Below are positions 1 to 7,714 of a stretch of DNA of 49,815 nt, piece after piece. Every line of letters starts with the position of its first letter. The stretch's first letter is position 1. This stretch comes from Candidatus Pacearchaeota archaeon (GTDB lineage: Archaea > Nanobdellota > Nanobdellia > Pacearchaeales > GW2011-AR1): assembly GCA_018303855.1 (NCBI GenBank), contig JAGVXI010000011.1:1-49815 (forward strand), given 5' to 3'. Made by a program: the position numbers and the translations under genes. Below the pieces are notes generated by a model. The model was given only the letters and a program-made list of their open reading frames with translations, was not told the origin of the DNA and searched no databases.

Positions 1-99
1 TTCTTGAGTGCTGTCAAGATTGCCAATCCTAATAACAATCTTGAAGTCTCACGAACTAAAGTAGGGAGTTTACATAAGCAACAAATCTTGATGTATTAA
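1..99 (+). CDS. possible C-terminal end of a gene cut by the window edge
   Basis: Frame 1 is open from the first base for 32 codons and closes at TAA (97-99). The other two forward frames stop early. The translated tail (starting FLSAV and ending QILMY) has no family signature I recognise. The stretch is slightly less AT-rich than the intergenic DNA that follows, which is compatible with coding. It could also be chance, because 32 codons is short. Downstream up to base 254 I see only AT-rich DNA and the promoter of the next gene. Confidence 0.3.
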   Translation, partial: FLSAVKIANPNNNLEVSRTKVGSLHKQQILMY

Positions 100-254
100 T
101 AATTGGCATAATTTAATACTATAAAAAGTAATAAGTGAACAGTTGGTTAACAGTTAGTTTAAAAGAATATCTTATATTAACTGTCAAAGTCCTATTTACA
201 AATTAACAAATACCATACAATTATATTTTTAAACTAACAATCCCTATACTTTTT

Positions 255-533
255 ATGGTTGGAATAGGCAATAGAGTTAATGAACTTGTAAACTATCTTA
301 AAAAGAATGTTAAGAAAGGATATACTATGGATTCTTTAAAATGGGCTTTAATTGAGCAGGGTTATTTAAGGGTTCAAGTTGAAAGAGCGATTGAATTAGC
401 AACCAAAGAGCTTGCTGATGAAGCCCCTAAACTTAAGGAAAAACCAAAGATAACCTATGAAGTTATTGGCGAGCATAACCAGCCAATGGAAATAAAGAAG
501 CCTTGGTGGAAAAAGTTGTTTGGTATGGACTAA
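255..533 (+). CDS. small conserved-looking hypothetical protein
   Basis: This is a 92-residue soluble protein. The first 50 residues are predicted helical and contain a GYTMDSLKWALIEQGY stretch followed by an amphipathic helix, resembling a small helical binding module such as a UBA-like or winged-helix fragment. The tail is proline- and lysine-rich and ends in a tryptophan pair and a short hydrophobic patch (KKPWWKKLFGMD), which could contact a membrane or a partner. It stands alone, with tRNA-Ser downstream on the same strand. No function can be assigned. The ATG is the first in the frame and has an AT-rich upstream region without a strong ribosome-binding site. Confidence 0.7.
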   Translation: MVGIGNRVNELVNYLKKNVKKGYTMDSLKWALIEQGYLRVQVERAIELATKELADEAPKLKEKPKITYEVIGEHNQPMEIKKPWWKKLFGMD

Positions 534-715
534 TTTTTAATTTTAAGCGCGTTCTTTTAGGTATTTGTTAATTGCAAAAACACAAAGCTTTGTTAAGTTA
601 TAATCATTTATTATAGTAAACTTCAATAGCAAACTCTTACCTTATTTATACACTCTCTTATCAATCAATTTAAAAAGCACAAGTTTTTTAACTCTACTCA
701 GTTTAAATTAATTAT

Positions 716-796
716 GCCGACGTCGCATAATGGTAGTGCACCGGTCTTGAGAACCGGGCCCGCAAGGGCTTCCAGGTTCGATTCCTGGCGTCGGCG
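716..796 (+). tRNA. tRNA-Ser (anticodon UGA)
   Basis: The acceptor stem pairs GCCGACG with CGTCGGC and has G as discriminator. The anticodon stem CCGGT/ACCGG encloses the loop CTTGAGA, so the anticodon is TGA (748-750), reading serine UCA. The T arm is CCAGG-TTCGATT-CCTGG. A long variable arm (GCCC-GCAA-GGGC) makes it class II, as expected for serine. No CCA is encoded and there is no intron. A T-run directly after the gene probably ends transcription. Confidence 0.96.
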
Positions 797-866
797 TTTT
801 TTAATTATTTTTTTGATAATAACTAATTATAGCAAATATTAAATATCTTCAAAACATTATTAGTGC

Positions 867-1163
867 ATGCCAAATTATACTCAAGAACAATTAAATGAAG
901 TGGCAGATGCATTAAAATTATATAATAGGGTGATGGAATGTTACTGGTTTTTTGCATATTATCTGGAAACAGATGCTTATCCAAAAAGTTATAGGGCAAA
1001 GATAGTTTTAGAGAATATTAATAAATACAGAAATAAAGTTCCTGGGCAGATTCAAGAGGTTATTGAAATAATAACTTCCCCTAATATTGCTCAACTTGAA
1101 AAAATTTGCACCACAATTGTAGATTCTAAAGCCATTATGGAAAAACTTTCCAAAGGTATCTGA
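867..1163 (+). CDS. hypothetical protein, helical
   Basis: A 98-residue protein, mostly alpha-helical by composition, with aromatic-rich segments (CYWFFAYYLE) and no transmembrane segment or signal. I do not recognise a family. It lies alone between tRNA-Ser and a convergent gene. Base composition is like the neighbours. The ATG lies about 25 bases after an AT-rich TATA-like stretch, so the transcript may be almost leaderless. It could be a small regulatory or toxin/antitoxin-type protein, but nothing in the sequence proves this. Confidence 0.6.
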   Translation: MPNYTQEQLNEVADALKLYNRVMECYWFFAYYLETDAYPKSYRAKIVLENINKYRNKVPGQIQEVIEIITSPNIAQLEKICTTIVDSKAIMEKLSKGI

Positions 1164-1301
1164 GGAGCCCATCATTAGTTTATAATTCTAATTAAAAAAA
1201 GTTTTAAGGCTTGTTTTTTTAAGATTTATATAAAATTATAATATATGCTCTTAGCCTTAAAAGTAAATCAAAATGAGCTGACATTAATTTCAAATTAGCC
1301 G

Positions 1302-1766
1302 TTATTCTTTAACAACCTTAGCATCTAAGAAGTCATAACCTACTGCCTTTCTACTAATTATCTCTCTTTTTCCGTCTCTGTCTATATCCTGCAGGGTATC
1401 AACATATTCTTCCCTATACGTTATAGTTACTTTATCCCCTTCTTTAATATCTCCTTTTTCAAACCTATCCCACAAAGCTTTATATTTTTGTTCTTTTTCT
1501 CTTTCTTCTTCTATAACCAGCCTAACATTATGTTCACAACGAAAAACAATAGTATACATTTCTGGGACTTCAATAAAAATTGAAGGGTTCAAACTTACTT
1601 GTTCTACTTCTCCTTTTTCTGTCATTATTTTAGAATAAGATTTTTGTTTTATTGGTTTTCGTGGGTTATCACAAAAATTAGAAATTCCTAATAACGCTAT
1701 TAATCCTATTGCAGGTAGTCCTATTGCAGGTATTAGTTTAAGCAGTTTTTTATCCATAGAATTCAC
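1302..1766 (-). CDS. membrane-anchored hypothetical protein
   Basis: A 154-residue protein. One hydrophobic segment (about residues 10-31) after a lysine-containing start acts as a signal anchor; a single cysteine follows it (NFCDNP), but the context is not a good lipobox. The remaining part is charged and probably beta-rich. It includes KGDIKEGDKVTITYRE, reminiscent of a small OB or SH3-like barrel, and an aspartate-rich DIDRDGKRE turn that could bind calcium. TATA-like TTTATAAA lies just upstream of the start (about 1781-1788). Function unknown. Confidence 0.6.
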   Translation of the reverse strand: MNSMDKKLLKLIPAIGLPAIGLIALLGISNFCDNPRKPIKQKSYSKIMTEKGEVEQVSLNPSIFIEVPEMYTIVFRCEHNVRLVIEEEREKEQKYKALWDRFEKGDIKEGDKVTITYREEYVDTLQDIDRDGKREIISRKAVGYDFLDAKVVKE

Positions 1767-1865
1767 TTTGTGTTTTGCTTTATAAATTTTATTATGCCCC
1801 TCATATAAAAATAATATTTTTTGTTCTAACTATGAGAAGGCTTGTTCTGGATTAAAAAATTATAT

Positions 1866-2150
1866 TTAACCAAACAAAGCAGACAAGCCTTCTGCTGCAG
1901 CTTCAGCTTTCTTTTCTTCTTTTGGCGCTTCTTCTTTCTTTGCTTCTCCGGTACTTGCTGCAGGAGCAGCAACTAAACTTGCGTTTGCAAGTTCTGCATC
2001 AATGTCAACGCCTTTTAAGCTAGCTATAAGCGACTTAATTTTGCTTTCATCAGCCTCTATATCAGCAGATGCAATAACCTTCTTCAGATTATGTTCATTC
2101 AATTCTTTGCCAAGTTTGTGCAAAAGCAGTGCACCATATACATATTCCAT
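1866..2150 (-). CDS. rpl12: ribosomal stalk protein P1 (archaeal L12)
   Basis: The protein has 94 residues. The N-terminal dimerisation domain begins MEYVYGALLLHKLGKELNE and is typical of archaeal P1. An Ala/Glu/Lys-rich flexible hinge follows, then the universal terminal motif GLSALFG, which recruits translation GTPases. It is last in the operon L1-P0-unknown-P1. Its ATG overlaps the TAA of the preceding gene (TAATG), so translational coupling is likely. Length is normal for the family. It binds as dimers to the C-terminal helices of P0 on the large subunit. Confidence 0.97.
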   Translation of the reverse strand: MEYVYGALLLHKLGKELNEHNLKKVIASADIEADESKIKSLIASLKGVDIDAELANASLVAAPAASTGEAKKEEAPKEEKKAEAAAEGLSALFG

Positions 2151-2476
2151 TATTTTTTATCCTCCTCTGGTTTATTTTGATTATCCTGTTCTGGTTGAAG
2201 TAAAAATTTTTGAACATATGCATCCAAATTTTCTTTTAACTTTTCTAATGTTTCCAGACTCTGTTCTAAAATTGATAATTGTTCTCTTTTGTTTGCTGTA
2301 TGAAACTCAATAATTGAGTTGGGGGTTTCAGATTCAATTTGAGTTAGTCTTTGATATATGCAAAACTCCTGCTTATAAAAATTCTCCATAACTTCTATAG
2401 CCCTATCCAATTCTCTTGGATTGCCGCTTCTTATTGCAATTTGGGCTACTTCATAAACCAATATTGATTCATCCAT
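2150..2476 (-). CDS. hypothetical protein embedded in the ribosomal stalk operon
   Basis: A soluble, acidic, helical protein of 108 residues, encoded between P0 and P1, with a heptad-like stretch (about 60-95) suggesting a coiled coil and a charged tail ending EEDKK. I chose the second ATG (2474-2476) because GGAGGGG lies four bases before it and would be its ribosome-binding site; the ORF track starts four codons earlier. The start overlaps the end of P0 by eight bases, and its stop overlaps the P1 start, so the three are translationally coupled. The usual L1-L10-L12 operon has no gene here. Prefoldin-like or ribosome-associated roles are conceivable but unproven. Confidence 0.75.
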   Translation of the reverse strand: MDESILVYEVAQIAIRSGNPRELDRAIEVMENFYKQEFCIYQRLTQIESETPNSIIEFHTANKREQLSILEQSLETLEKLKENLDAYVQKFLLQPEQDNQNKPEEDKK

Positions 2477-3341
2477 TTTCCCCTCCATTTTTTAACTTAC
2501 TTTCCTCGTTTTGAGTATTGTCAGCTTTATTACTACCCTCGCTACCTGATACTTTATCCACATTTATATTAATTAAATTGCTTAAAGCTTTTTCATGACT
2601 ACTTGCCTTGCTAATCAAAAATTTAATTGTATCTTCATTAGCATACCCAATGCTAACTACAAATGCCAAAGCTCTGTTAAAGGCATATTTAAGCTCAGCA
2701 ATTGTGCCTTGGGGATCAATTTTGATATTAAGGTACATCTTTTCTTCTTTAGTATCAAAAGCTACCAGTGGTTCAAAGCCAACTGTAAAAGGCTTGATGT
2801 CAAGTTTATTCATAATGCCTGCAGCACCCTCGCTTATCTTTTCACCTTTTTTGGCTATCACCTTTGGTTTCCTGATGTGGATTTTTCCCTCTTTAATCTC
2901 TATTTGAATACCCAAACTTCCTAGTTCAGATATTGCAGGTCCAGGAACCAAATCAGTTGGACCAACTTCAATTTCAATATCTGTGGGAGCTTCTTGCCCG
3001 ATTTTTGCCTTTGCCGCAACTTTGTTTTTTACTAACTCTGTAGCAACATCAAAAGCATCCAAATCAGAAAAGATTATAGCAATATCGCCTGTAATCTGCT
3101 CTTTTAAATGCTTAATTGCCCCCTTTTCAATTTTTTCAATTGCCCTGAACATAATGCTTTTTTTAGGAACTTTAATTATAACTTTCCCTCGGAGTTTTTT
3201 TCTTATATCTTGAAACTGGCTGTCTGGCAAATTTTTTGTTGAAGCTATAAGAATGGTTCTTTTTGTGCTTGCTAGTTCCACTAATTCATCAACTGCCCTA
3301 GTTTTTTTCTTTGGAATTGGTTTTTCTCTTGTTTTATCCAT
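2469..3341 (-). CDS. rplP0: ribosomal protein P0 (uL10)
   Basis: A 290-residue acidic stalk anchor. The N-terminal rRNA-binding domain (about 1-110) includes the region KRTILIASTKNLPDSQFQ and a KVPKKSIMFRAIEK helix. The archaeal insertion domain follows (PTDLVPGPAISELG, about 130-145), then helices that bind P1 dimers. The C-terminus ends GGENG and lacks the GLxxLFG motif that archaeal P0 proteins usually share with P1. It starts one base after the L1 stop, and its end overlaps the next gene. It works with L1 and P1 at the GTPase centre of the large subunit. Confidence 0.95.
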   Translation of the reverse strand: MDKTREKPIPKKKTRAVDELVELASTKRTILIASTKNLPDSQFQDIRKKLRGKVIIKVPKKSIMFRAIEKIEKGAIKHLKEQITGDIAIIFSDLDAFDVATELVKNKVAAKAKIGQEAPTDIEIEVGPTDLVPGPAISELGSLGIQIEIKEGKIHIRKPKVIAKKGEKISEGAAGIMNKLDIKPFTVGFEPLVAFDTKEEKMYLNIKIDPQGTIAELKYAFNRALAFVVSIGYANEDTIKFLISKASSHEKALSNLININVDKVSGSEGSNKADNTQNEESKLKNGGENG

Positions 3342-3342
3342 T

Positions 3343-3972
3343 CTATCTTATTGCAATCTTTTGGGGTTTAGTCATTGTGAATTTTATTCCAAGGTTTCTT
3401 ATATTCTCTTTTTGCCTGGGAAGACTTTTTAATAAGCTGTTATAAATTGTAGTAATATTATCAATAATATGCTCATCAGGCATACTTTGCTTTCCAACAG
3501 CAATTTTTATGCTTGGTTCTTTCGTCCTTAATTTTACGCTTTTGTTTATTTTTTCAAGGAGTTCTTTTATTATTCTTTCGTCGGTATTAGTAACAATTCC
3601 TAATTGTGGCGATGGCATCTTGCCAAGTGGCCCAAGGTTTTTCCCAAAAGTTGTTGCTACTTTTGGCATTAGTGATGCCTGTGCAATAAAGAAATCAAAC
3701 TGTTTAGCAAGTTTTTTAATTTTTTTCTTGTCAGCGTATTTTTTAAATTCAGATTCCAAAATTGTTTCTACATTATTATTCTTTGCCTCAAGAAAACCGC
3801 AAACTCTCAGATTTTTAATTTTATGCGGTACTTGGGTAAAAATATTAAGTGAATTCCGTTTAATGTCAAATTTTTGCAGATTTACAATTAAATCAACTGT
3901 TTGATCAAATTTCTTTTCTTCATTTTTTCTTAGCTCTTCTAAAGCTTTCTTTAACTTTAATTCCAATTCCAT
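3343..3972 (-). CDS. rpl1: ribosomal protein L1 (uL1)
   Basis: A 209-residue protein of the normal archaeal length. Diagnostic segments are the FGKNLGPLGKMPSPQLG loop near residue 110-125 and the rRNA-contacting region around KIAVGKQSMPDE. It builds the mobile L1 stalk at the E site. It is the first gene of the stalk operon. A ribosome-binding site (GGAG) lies about eight to ten bases before ATG, and a leader of about 65-70 bases separates it from the TATA box near 4066-4075. Archaeal L1 is known to repress its own mRNA; see the hairpin entry at 4001. Confidence 0.96.
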   Translation of the reverse strand: MELELKLKKALEELRKNEEKKFDQTVDLIVNLQKFDIKRNSLNIFTQVPHKIKNLRVCGFLEAKNNNVETILESEFKKYADKKKIKKLAKQFDFFIAQASLMPKVATTFGKNLGPLGKMPSPQLGIVTNTDERIIKELLEKINKSVKLRTKEPSIKIAVGKQSMPDEHIIDNITTIYNSLLKSLPRQKENIRNLGIKFTMTKPQKIAIR

Positions 3973-4000
3973 TTTGTTTGTCTCCTACATTATGCGTCTG

Positions 4001-4025
4001 GGCTCAGAATAACTAAATAAGAGCC
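4001..4025 (-). promoter_or_regulatory. hairpin in the 5' leader of the L1-P0-P1 mRNA
   Basis: GGCTC (4001-4005) and GAGCC (4021-4025) form a five-pair stem closing a 15-base A/U-rich loop, between the predicted TATA box (about 4066-4075) and the L1 ribosome-binding site. Archaeal L1 can bind a mimic of its 23S site on its own mRNA. This stem is in a plausible place for that, but I cannot show that it matches the consensus. Confidence 0.35.
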
Positions 4026-4132
4026 TTGACGATGTAGTTTATCGACAATATTTTTAGAAATTACTGGTTTATAAATATTCCTATCATCTTAAATACAATA
4101 ATCCTTATAAATATCTTAATTCTATTTCCGGT

Positions 4133-4483
4133 ATGGAATTAGTTGCTCTTTTATCGTCGGGAAAAGGAACTTGGGCACAAGTTGCTGGTTTACTTAATAA
4201 AGGGGAGTGGGACAATGTAATTCTTGTTGGCGGCGATTTTGCAAAAAAATTTACTTCTAATAAAAAATTCGAATTTATTCAAGTTGATTTAGACAAAAAA
4301 CTGAGGGATTTAAGAGAAGAACTAATGCAGAGACTTAATGGGAAAATTTATGGAACAGAAGTTGCACTTTCAATTGCCAGTGGTGACGGCAAAGAGCACA
4401 TGGCACTTATTTCTGCTTTGCTAAGTCTTCCTGTGGGCATAAGATTTGCAGCCTTAACAAAAGACGGAATAGTTGATTTATAG
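4133..4483 (+). CDS. conserved-looking archaeal hypothetical, Rossmann-like (CARF-like)
   Basis: A soluble protein of 116 residues. It starts with a hydrophobic strand and a glycine-rich turn (MELVALLSSGKGTWAQV), has a second strand ending in a GGD turn (NVILVGGDF), and ends with SIASGDGKEHMALISALLSLPVGIRFAAL. This order of strands with a late glycine-rich turn followed by a helix resembles the Rossmann-like ligand-binding fold of CARF domains (GGTK-type turn). That resemblance is my inference from the pattern. No CRISPR or effector domain is near. TATA (TTATAAAT) lies about 25 bases before ATG, so the mRNA is probably leaderless. Confidence 0.75.
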   Translation: MELVALLSSGKGTWAQVAGLLNKGEWDNVILVGGDFAKKFTSNKKFEFIQVDLDKKLRDLREELMQRLNGKIYGTEVALSIASGDGKEHMALISALLSLPVGIRFAALTKDGIVDL

Positions 4484-4577
4484 ATAATTGTTTATTCTAT
4501 GTATTAATTGCAAATCTCAATTGGACTAAGTCTTATTCTCCACAATATTTATAAATGGTTATAACGAGGGGTAGATT

Positions 4578-4958
4578 ATGGAATTGCACAAGCCAGATGT
4601 TGTAGGACCTAACAATCATCTGCAAGCAACAACAAAAGAATTTTGGTTACATCCATCAGAAGCAGAGAAATTTAAAACCAATGAAGAGTGGAAACATTAC
4701 AACTTATTGAAATTTAAAAGAAAAGTTTTAGGATTATGTGGCAAGAAAACAATTAAAACTCTTGATGAAATAACAGGAATTATGAAAGATATTGGGCTAC
4801 CAAAAAGAAAAGATGATGTGAAATTTTTTCTTAATCTGCATGAAGGAACGCATTTTTATTATTTTGGGGAAAATTCTTTAACCTTTACTCGCACTATATC
4901 AAATCGTAGTGATATTCTAGCTTATCAAATAAACCACTACTCACCCCATATCAAATAA
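4578..4958 (+). CDS. hypothetical protein
   Basis: A 126-residue soluble, basic protein with no recognised domain. The centre (KTIKTLDEITGIMKDIGLPKRKDD) could be a helix-turn-helix. The last third is rich in aromatic residues and histidines (LHEGTHFYYFGEN). HEGTH resembles part of a metal site but lacks the HExxH spacing. GAGGGG lies about eight bases before the ATG and may be the ribosome-binding site. The stop codon lies in the second copy of a short direct repeat (4923-4964), so the present C-terminus may have been set by a small duplication. Confidence 0.55.
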   Translation: MELHKPDVVGPNNHLQATTKEFWLHPSEAEKFKTNEEWKHYNLLKFKRKVLGLCGKKTIKTLDEITGIMKDIGLPKRKDDVKFFLNLHEGTHFYYFGENSLTFTRTISNRSDILAYQINHYSPHIK

Positions 4959-4964
4959 ACCACT
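4923..4964. repeat. 16-bp direct repeat at a gene end
   Basis: TATCAAATAAACCACT occurs at 4923-4938 and again at 4949-4964, 26 bases apart. The first copy encodes part of the preceding protein; the second supplies the TAA stop in a different frame. This looks like a small tandem duplication or slippage event. Confidence 0.8.
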
Positions 4965-5016
4965 GCGTACTCCCAATTATTATTAACTCACTAAATAGGT
5001 AGTGGTAATTATTTAT

Positions 5017-5694
5017 TCAAATAGAAGCCTTTATTTTTTTATTCCACTTAAGATTATTCTTTTTGACTTTATGTCCTTTGCCAATTTTTTTCCATAGCTC
5101 AATGTTGCTTGCTTTAATTTCTATTGGGTCAGCTTTTCTTAAACCTAAAATTTCGTTTTTGGTCAATATTGAAAAGTGTTTCTCTTCGGCAAGATATTCC
5201 GGGATATACCAAACATCTTCTTCAGAAGTCATCCACCCAAATTTATCAAATCTTGAAAGATTTACTGGTAAAGTGTAAGACCTTAGGGTTTTCTTGCCGT
5301 CGTCGAGAAAATACTCATTAAAATAACTCATTACAAGCTCGCGAATTGATTTGTATACAGGATCCCTATATCTAAGCACAGCATGATTTGTTTTAGTGAT
5401 TGCCCCCCATTTATTATTCTTTTTAAAAACAGCAAGAACATGGTCATAATCTCTATCCACGGTTGTTAAATCAACCAATAATGGAGAACACCTATTAAAT
5501 CTTAAAGCAACAGCAGCCAACAAAGCTGCTTCAATGCAATGAGCTTTTTTAGTCCTTAAAACCATTCTTGGTGACATGCAAGTATCTCCATCAGGTTCAA
5601 AATTTATTTTTAGTTTCTCGAGAAAATCCTGAATTTTCTTGGGATTATTCAAACTTCTGAATATTTTAACTTCTTTTTTATTAAATCCGTACAT
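5017..5694 (-). CDS. transglutaminase-like (papain-fold) protein
   Basis: A cytosolic protein of 225 residues with no signal peptide. The core has the expected order of a transglutaminase-like triad: Cys53 in KKAHCIEAALLAAVALR, His85 in DYDHVLAVF, and Asp111 in LRYRDPVY. In this fold the cysteine and histidine carry out transamidase, protease or peptidase chemistry. The C-terminal third is basic and of unknown role. TATA (TTTATAAA, about 5717-5724) precedes the start by about 25 bases. The real substrate cannot be deduced, and some members of this fold are not enzymes. Confidence 0.8.
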   Translation of the reverse strand: MYGFNKKEVKIFRSLNNPKKIQDFLEKLKINFEPDGDTCMSPRMVLRTKKAHCIEAALLAAVALRFNRCSPLLVDLTTVDRDYDHVLAVFKKNNKWGAITKTNHAVLRYRDPVYKSIRELVMSYFNEYFLDDGKKTLRSYTLPVNLSRFDKFGWMTSEEDVWYIPEYLAEEKHFSILTKNEILGLRKADPIEIKASNIELWKKIGKGHKVKKNNLKWNKKIKASI

Positions 5695-5736
5695 AAATAA
5701 TAGATAGCAGCAGAAATTTATAAACTTTTACAAACA

Positions 5737-5760
5737 AATTAAAAAATAAAAAAATAAAAT
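5737..5760 (-). terminator. oligo-T terminator of the microprotein gene
   Basis: On the minus strand this is a run of T tracts (ATTTTATTTTTTTATTTTTT) starting about 12 bases after the microprotein stop. Archaeal RNA polymerase terminates at such U-rich stretches. It separates the microprotein from the promoter of the next gene. Confidence 0.6.
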
Positions 5761-5771
5761 CAAGTTAAGGA

Positions 5772-5813
5772 CTATCTTCTTTTCTTCTTCTTCGCTTTTT
5801 TCTTTTTTGCCAT
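5772..5813 (-). CDS. 13-residue lysine/arginine-rich microprotein
   Basis: The encoded peptide is MAKKKKAKKKKRR, far below the ORF track cutoff. It has a full set of gene signals: a TATA box (TATTTAAA) at 5857-5864, a ribosome-binding site (AGAGGTT, 5821-5827) seven bases before the ATG, and an oligo-T terminator after the stop. A transcript of only about 90 bases is predicted. Such a polycationic peptide would bind RNA; the tiny eL41 ribosomal protein is a functional comparison, but the sequence is not that of eL41. It could instead be a fortuitous frame in a small RNA. Confidence 0.55.
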   Translation of the reverse strand: MAKKKKAKKKKRR

Positions 5814-5820
5814 TTTATAT

Positions 5821-5864
5821 AACCTCTTTTTAACTAGTGCATTAAGGATAATTTAGTTTAAATA
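5821..5864 (-). promoter_or_regulatory. promoter and ribosome-binding site of the microprotein gene
   Basis: TATTTAAA (read on the minus strand) at 5857-5864 predicts initiation near 5832. AGAGGTT at 5821-5827 follows within the short leader. The spacing of both elements to the ATG at 5813 is close to ideal, which is why I accept so short a coding sequence. Confidence 0.6.
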
Positions 5865-5917
5865 CTTTTCTAAAATAATTTTTAACTTTACAAAAAAAGG
5901 AGTTTGCCGTCGGTAAG

Positions 5918-7348
5918 TCATATAAATGAAATGCCCCAAAAAATCATCAGGAGTAAAATTAAAATCAAAAACACTTTTGTAGCCCATGAGGAGATTTTAT
6001 TTGCTGTTTTTTCATTCTTTACAAAAGCTAGGACAGTTAGATAAAAGAATCTGCCGCCATCAAATATTCCTGCTGGGAGCATATTAACAAGAGCAACGCT
6101 TATGCTTATTAAAATAACCCACCATAATAAATTGTAAATAAACAAACTAACTTCAAATTTTGGTTCGTAATAAACATGCTCTTTTTTAAATGAAGCCAAT
6201 AAAATATAAGTCTTGCTTAAAATTCCTCTTCCTTGCCGGTCAATAAAGCCGACTCCAAGCCATGCTTTGCTTGGATTAGCCGGGGTTTTTCCAAGCACAA
6301 TGAGATGCTCCAAAATCTCCTCATCATTTTTTACTTTTATTTTAATCTCATCGCCAGGGGCATATTTTTCAAGCTCTTTTCCAAGTTTTTCAACATCAGT
6401 TATCTTTACTCCGTTAATTTCCATTATCACCCCATCTAACCCGGCATTTATTGCCGGCGCATCATCATATAAGATTAATTTTCCTTGCTGAAACAATTCT
6501 GCATTTTGCACTTTTTGCATTTCTAAATATGCCTTGTTTATTTTATAACTTCCGCTGTCAACTTCAATTTTGTTAAATTCCTCTCCTTCAATATTATTTA
6601 AAACATCCTCATAAGTTGGGCTGTTCAGGGCAGTGTTGCCAACTGATATTATATCATTAATATTAATAATAGAATAAGGATAAGTATCGAAAATAACTCC
6701 CGAAGGAGTAAACGACATGCTAAAAAACCACCATATGATAAAAAAGAAAAGAATTGACGTTAAAACATTTGCAAATGTGCCTGCAGAAAGAATAGCCAGT
6801 TGTTTGAACTTTTTTTCTTTTACCATTTTCTTTTCATCTAATTCTACAAATGCAGCCAAAAAAGGTCCAAGAAAACCAAAGCCAGTTGATTTTATCCCTA
6901 TATTGTATCTTTTTGCAAATATTCCGTGGGCAAATTCATGAGTCACTGCAATTATCGCAAGTATAACAATCCAATAAGTGAAATAAAAAGGGGGCAAAAA
7001 ATCCAGCTTAAATATGCTTGGTAAGTAAGGAATGAGTGGCATTATTGGAGGAATTTTAATTGCCCTTACAATCCCAGGAAAAGCAGCATATAGATAAATA
7101 ATTTGGGCAAACAAGTATATTATTCCAATCATTAAGATGTATCCTATCCCTATAGATATGTAACTTAAAACCTTTAATGTTCTTTTATATTTTGTTCCGA
7201 CGTAATTAATCAGTTTTATGCCCCAACTTGTTTTATACAAATACAAAATCCCCTCTCTTTTCAGGTTTTTTCGCTTAGTGTAAAGAAACCAAACTATGAA
7301 ACTGCTAAATACAATTAGAAGTATTATATCATACATTAAAAAACTCAT
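5918..7348 (-). CDS. site-2 protease family membrane metalloprotease (M50)
   Basis: An integral membrane zinc protease of 476 residues. The zinc motif is HEFAH (His137, Glu138, His141) inside a hydrophobic helix. The third ligand is in NMLPAGIFDGG (Asp430), the M50 second motif. A PDZ-like domain (about 285-360, with INAGLDGVIMEINGVKI) lies between the two halves. At least four to six membrane segments are visible. The family cleaves membrane-bound substrates within the bilayer, typically after a first extracellular cut. It ends convergent to nothing; the neighbouring upstream gene is eL40, 14 bases away on the same strand. Confidence 0.92.
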   Translation of the reverse strand: MSFLMYDIILLIVFSSFIVWFLYTKRKNLKREGILYLYKTSWGIKLINYVGTKYKRTLKVLSYISIGIGYILMIGIIYLFAQIIYLYAAFPGIVRAIKIPPIMPLIPYLPSIFKLDFLPPFYFTYWIVILAIIAVTHEFAHGIFAKRYNIGIKSTGFGFLGPFLAAFVELDEKKMVKEKKFKQLAILSAGTFANVLTSILFFFIIWWFFSMSFTPSGVIFDTYPYSIININDIISVGNTALNSPTYEDVLNNIEGEEFNKIEVDSGSYKINKAYLEMQKVQNAELFQQGKLILYDDAPAINAGLDGVIMEINGVKITDVEKLGKELEKYAPGDEIKIKVKNDEEILEHLIVLGKTPANPSKAWLGVGFIDRQGRGILSKTYILLASFKKEHVYYEPKFEVSLFIYNLLWWVILISISVALVNMLPAGIFDGGRFFYLTVLAFVKNEKTANKISSWATKVFLILILLLMIFWGISFI

Positions 7349-7362
7349 TTAATAGCCACCCT

Positions 7363-7524
7363 CTATTTTTTCCTCAAAGGTCTAAAAGCCTTTGTTTTAC
7401 ATTTTCTGCATTTGATTTTTCCTTCAAGGATTTTTCTAGGATCTGCTCTAATTTTACTATGGCATCTTTTACAAACAAAAACATTCTTGAATAATCTGTG
7501 TTGCGCTTCAGGTATCTTTGCCAT
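7363..7524 (-). CDS. rpl40e: ribosomal protein eL40
   Basis: A 53-residue zinc-ribbon protein missed by the ORF track. Four cysteines are arranged as CKRC and CRKC. The start MAKIPEAQHRLF and the C-terminal FRPLRKK are typical of archaeal L40e. It binds the large subunit near the GTPase centre. Its stop lies 14 bases before the start of the site-2 protease, so the two may be cotranscribed. An AT-rich region with T tracts separates it from aIF5A upstream. Confidence 0.93.
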   Translation of the reverse strand: MAKIPEAQHRLFKNVFVCKRCHSKIRADPRKILEGKIKCRKCKTKAFRPLRKK

Positions 7525-7714
7525 TTTTATTTTTTTGCTTTAATTTATTTGTTGTTTAGTGGTCGAGTTGGGAATATAATGTTTAGTCCTATGTTCTTAT
7601 TAATAATATCTCTTTAAGGCTAATAAATAATTCAATTTTTTTAACCTTTTAAGCTTAAATTTTCCTTTTAATTATTTTTTTACTTTCTGCATACTTGCAG
7701 AATAGTACTAAGAT

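Noticed and set aside
5772-5813. Ribosomal protein eL41
   Set aside because: The peptide is about half the length and lacks the arginine/methionine/tryptophan pattern of eL41, so I give no gene name.
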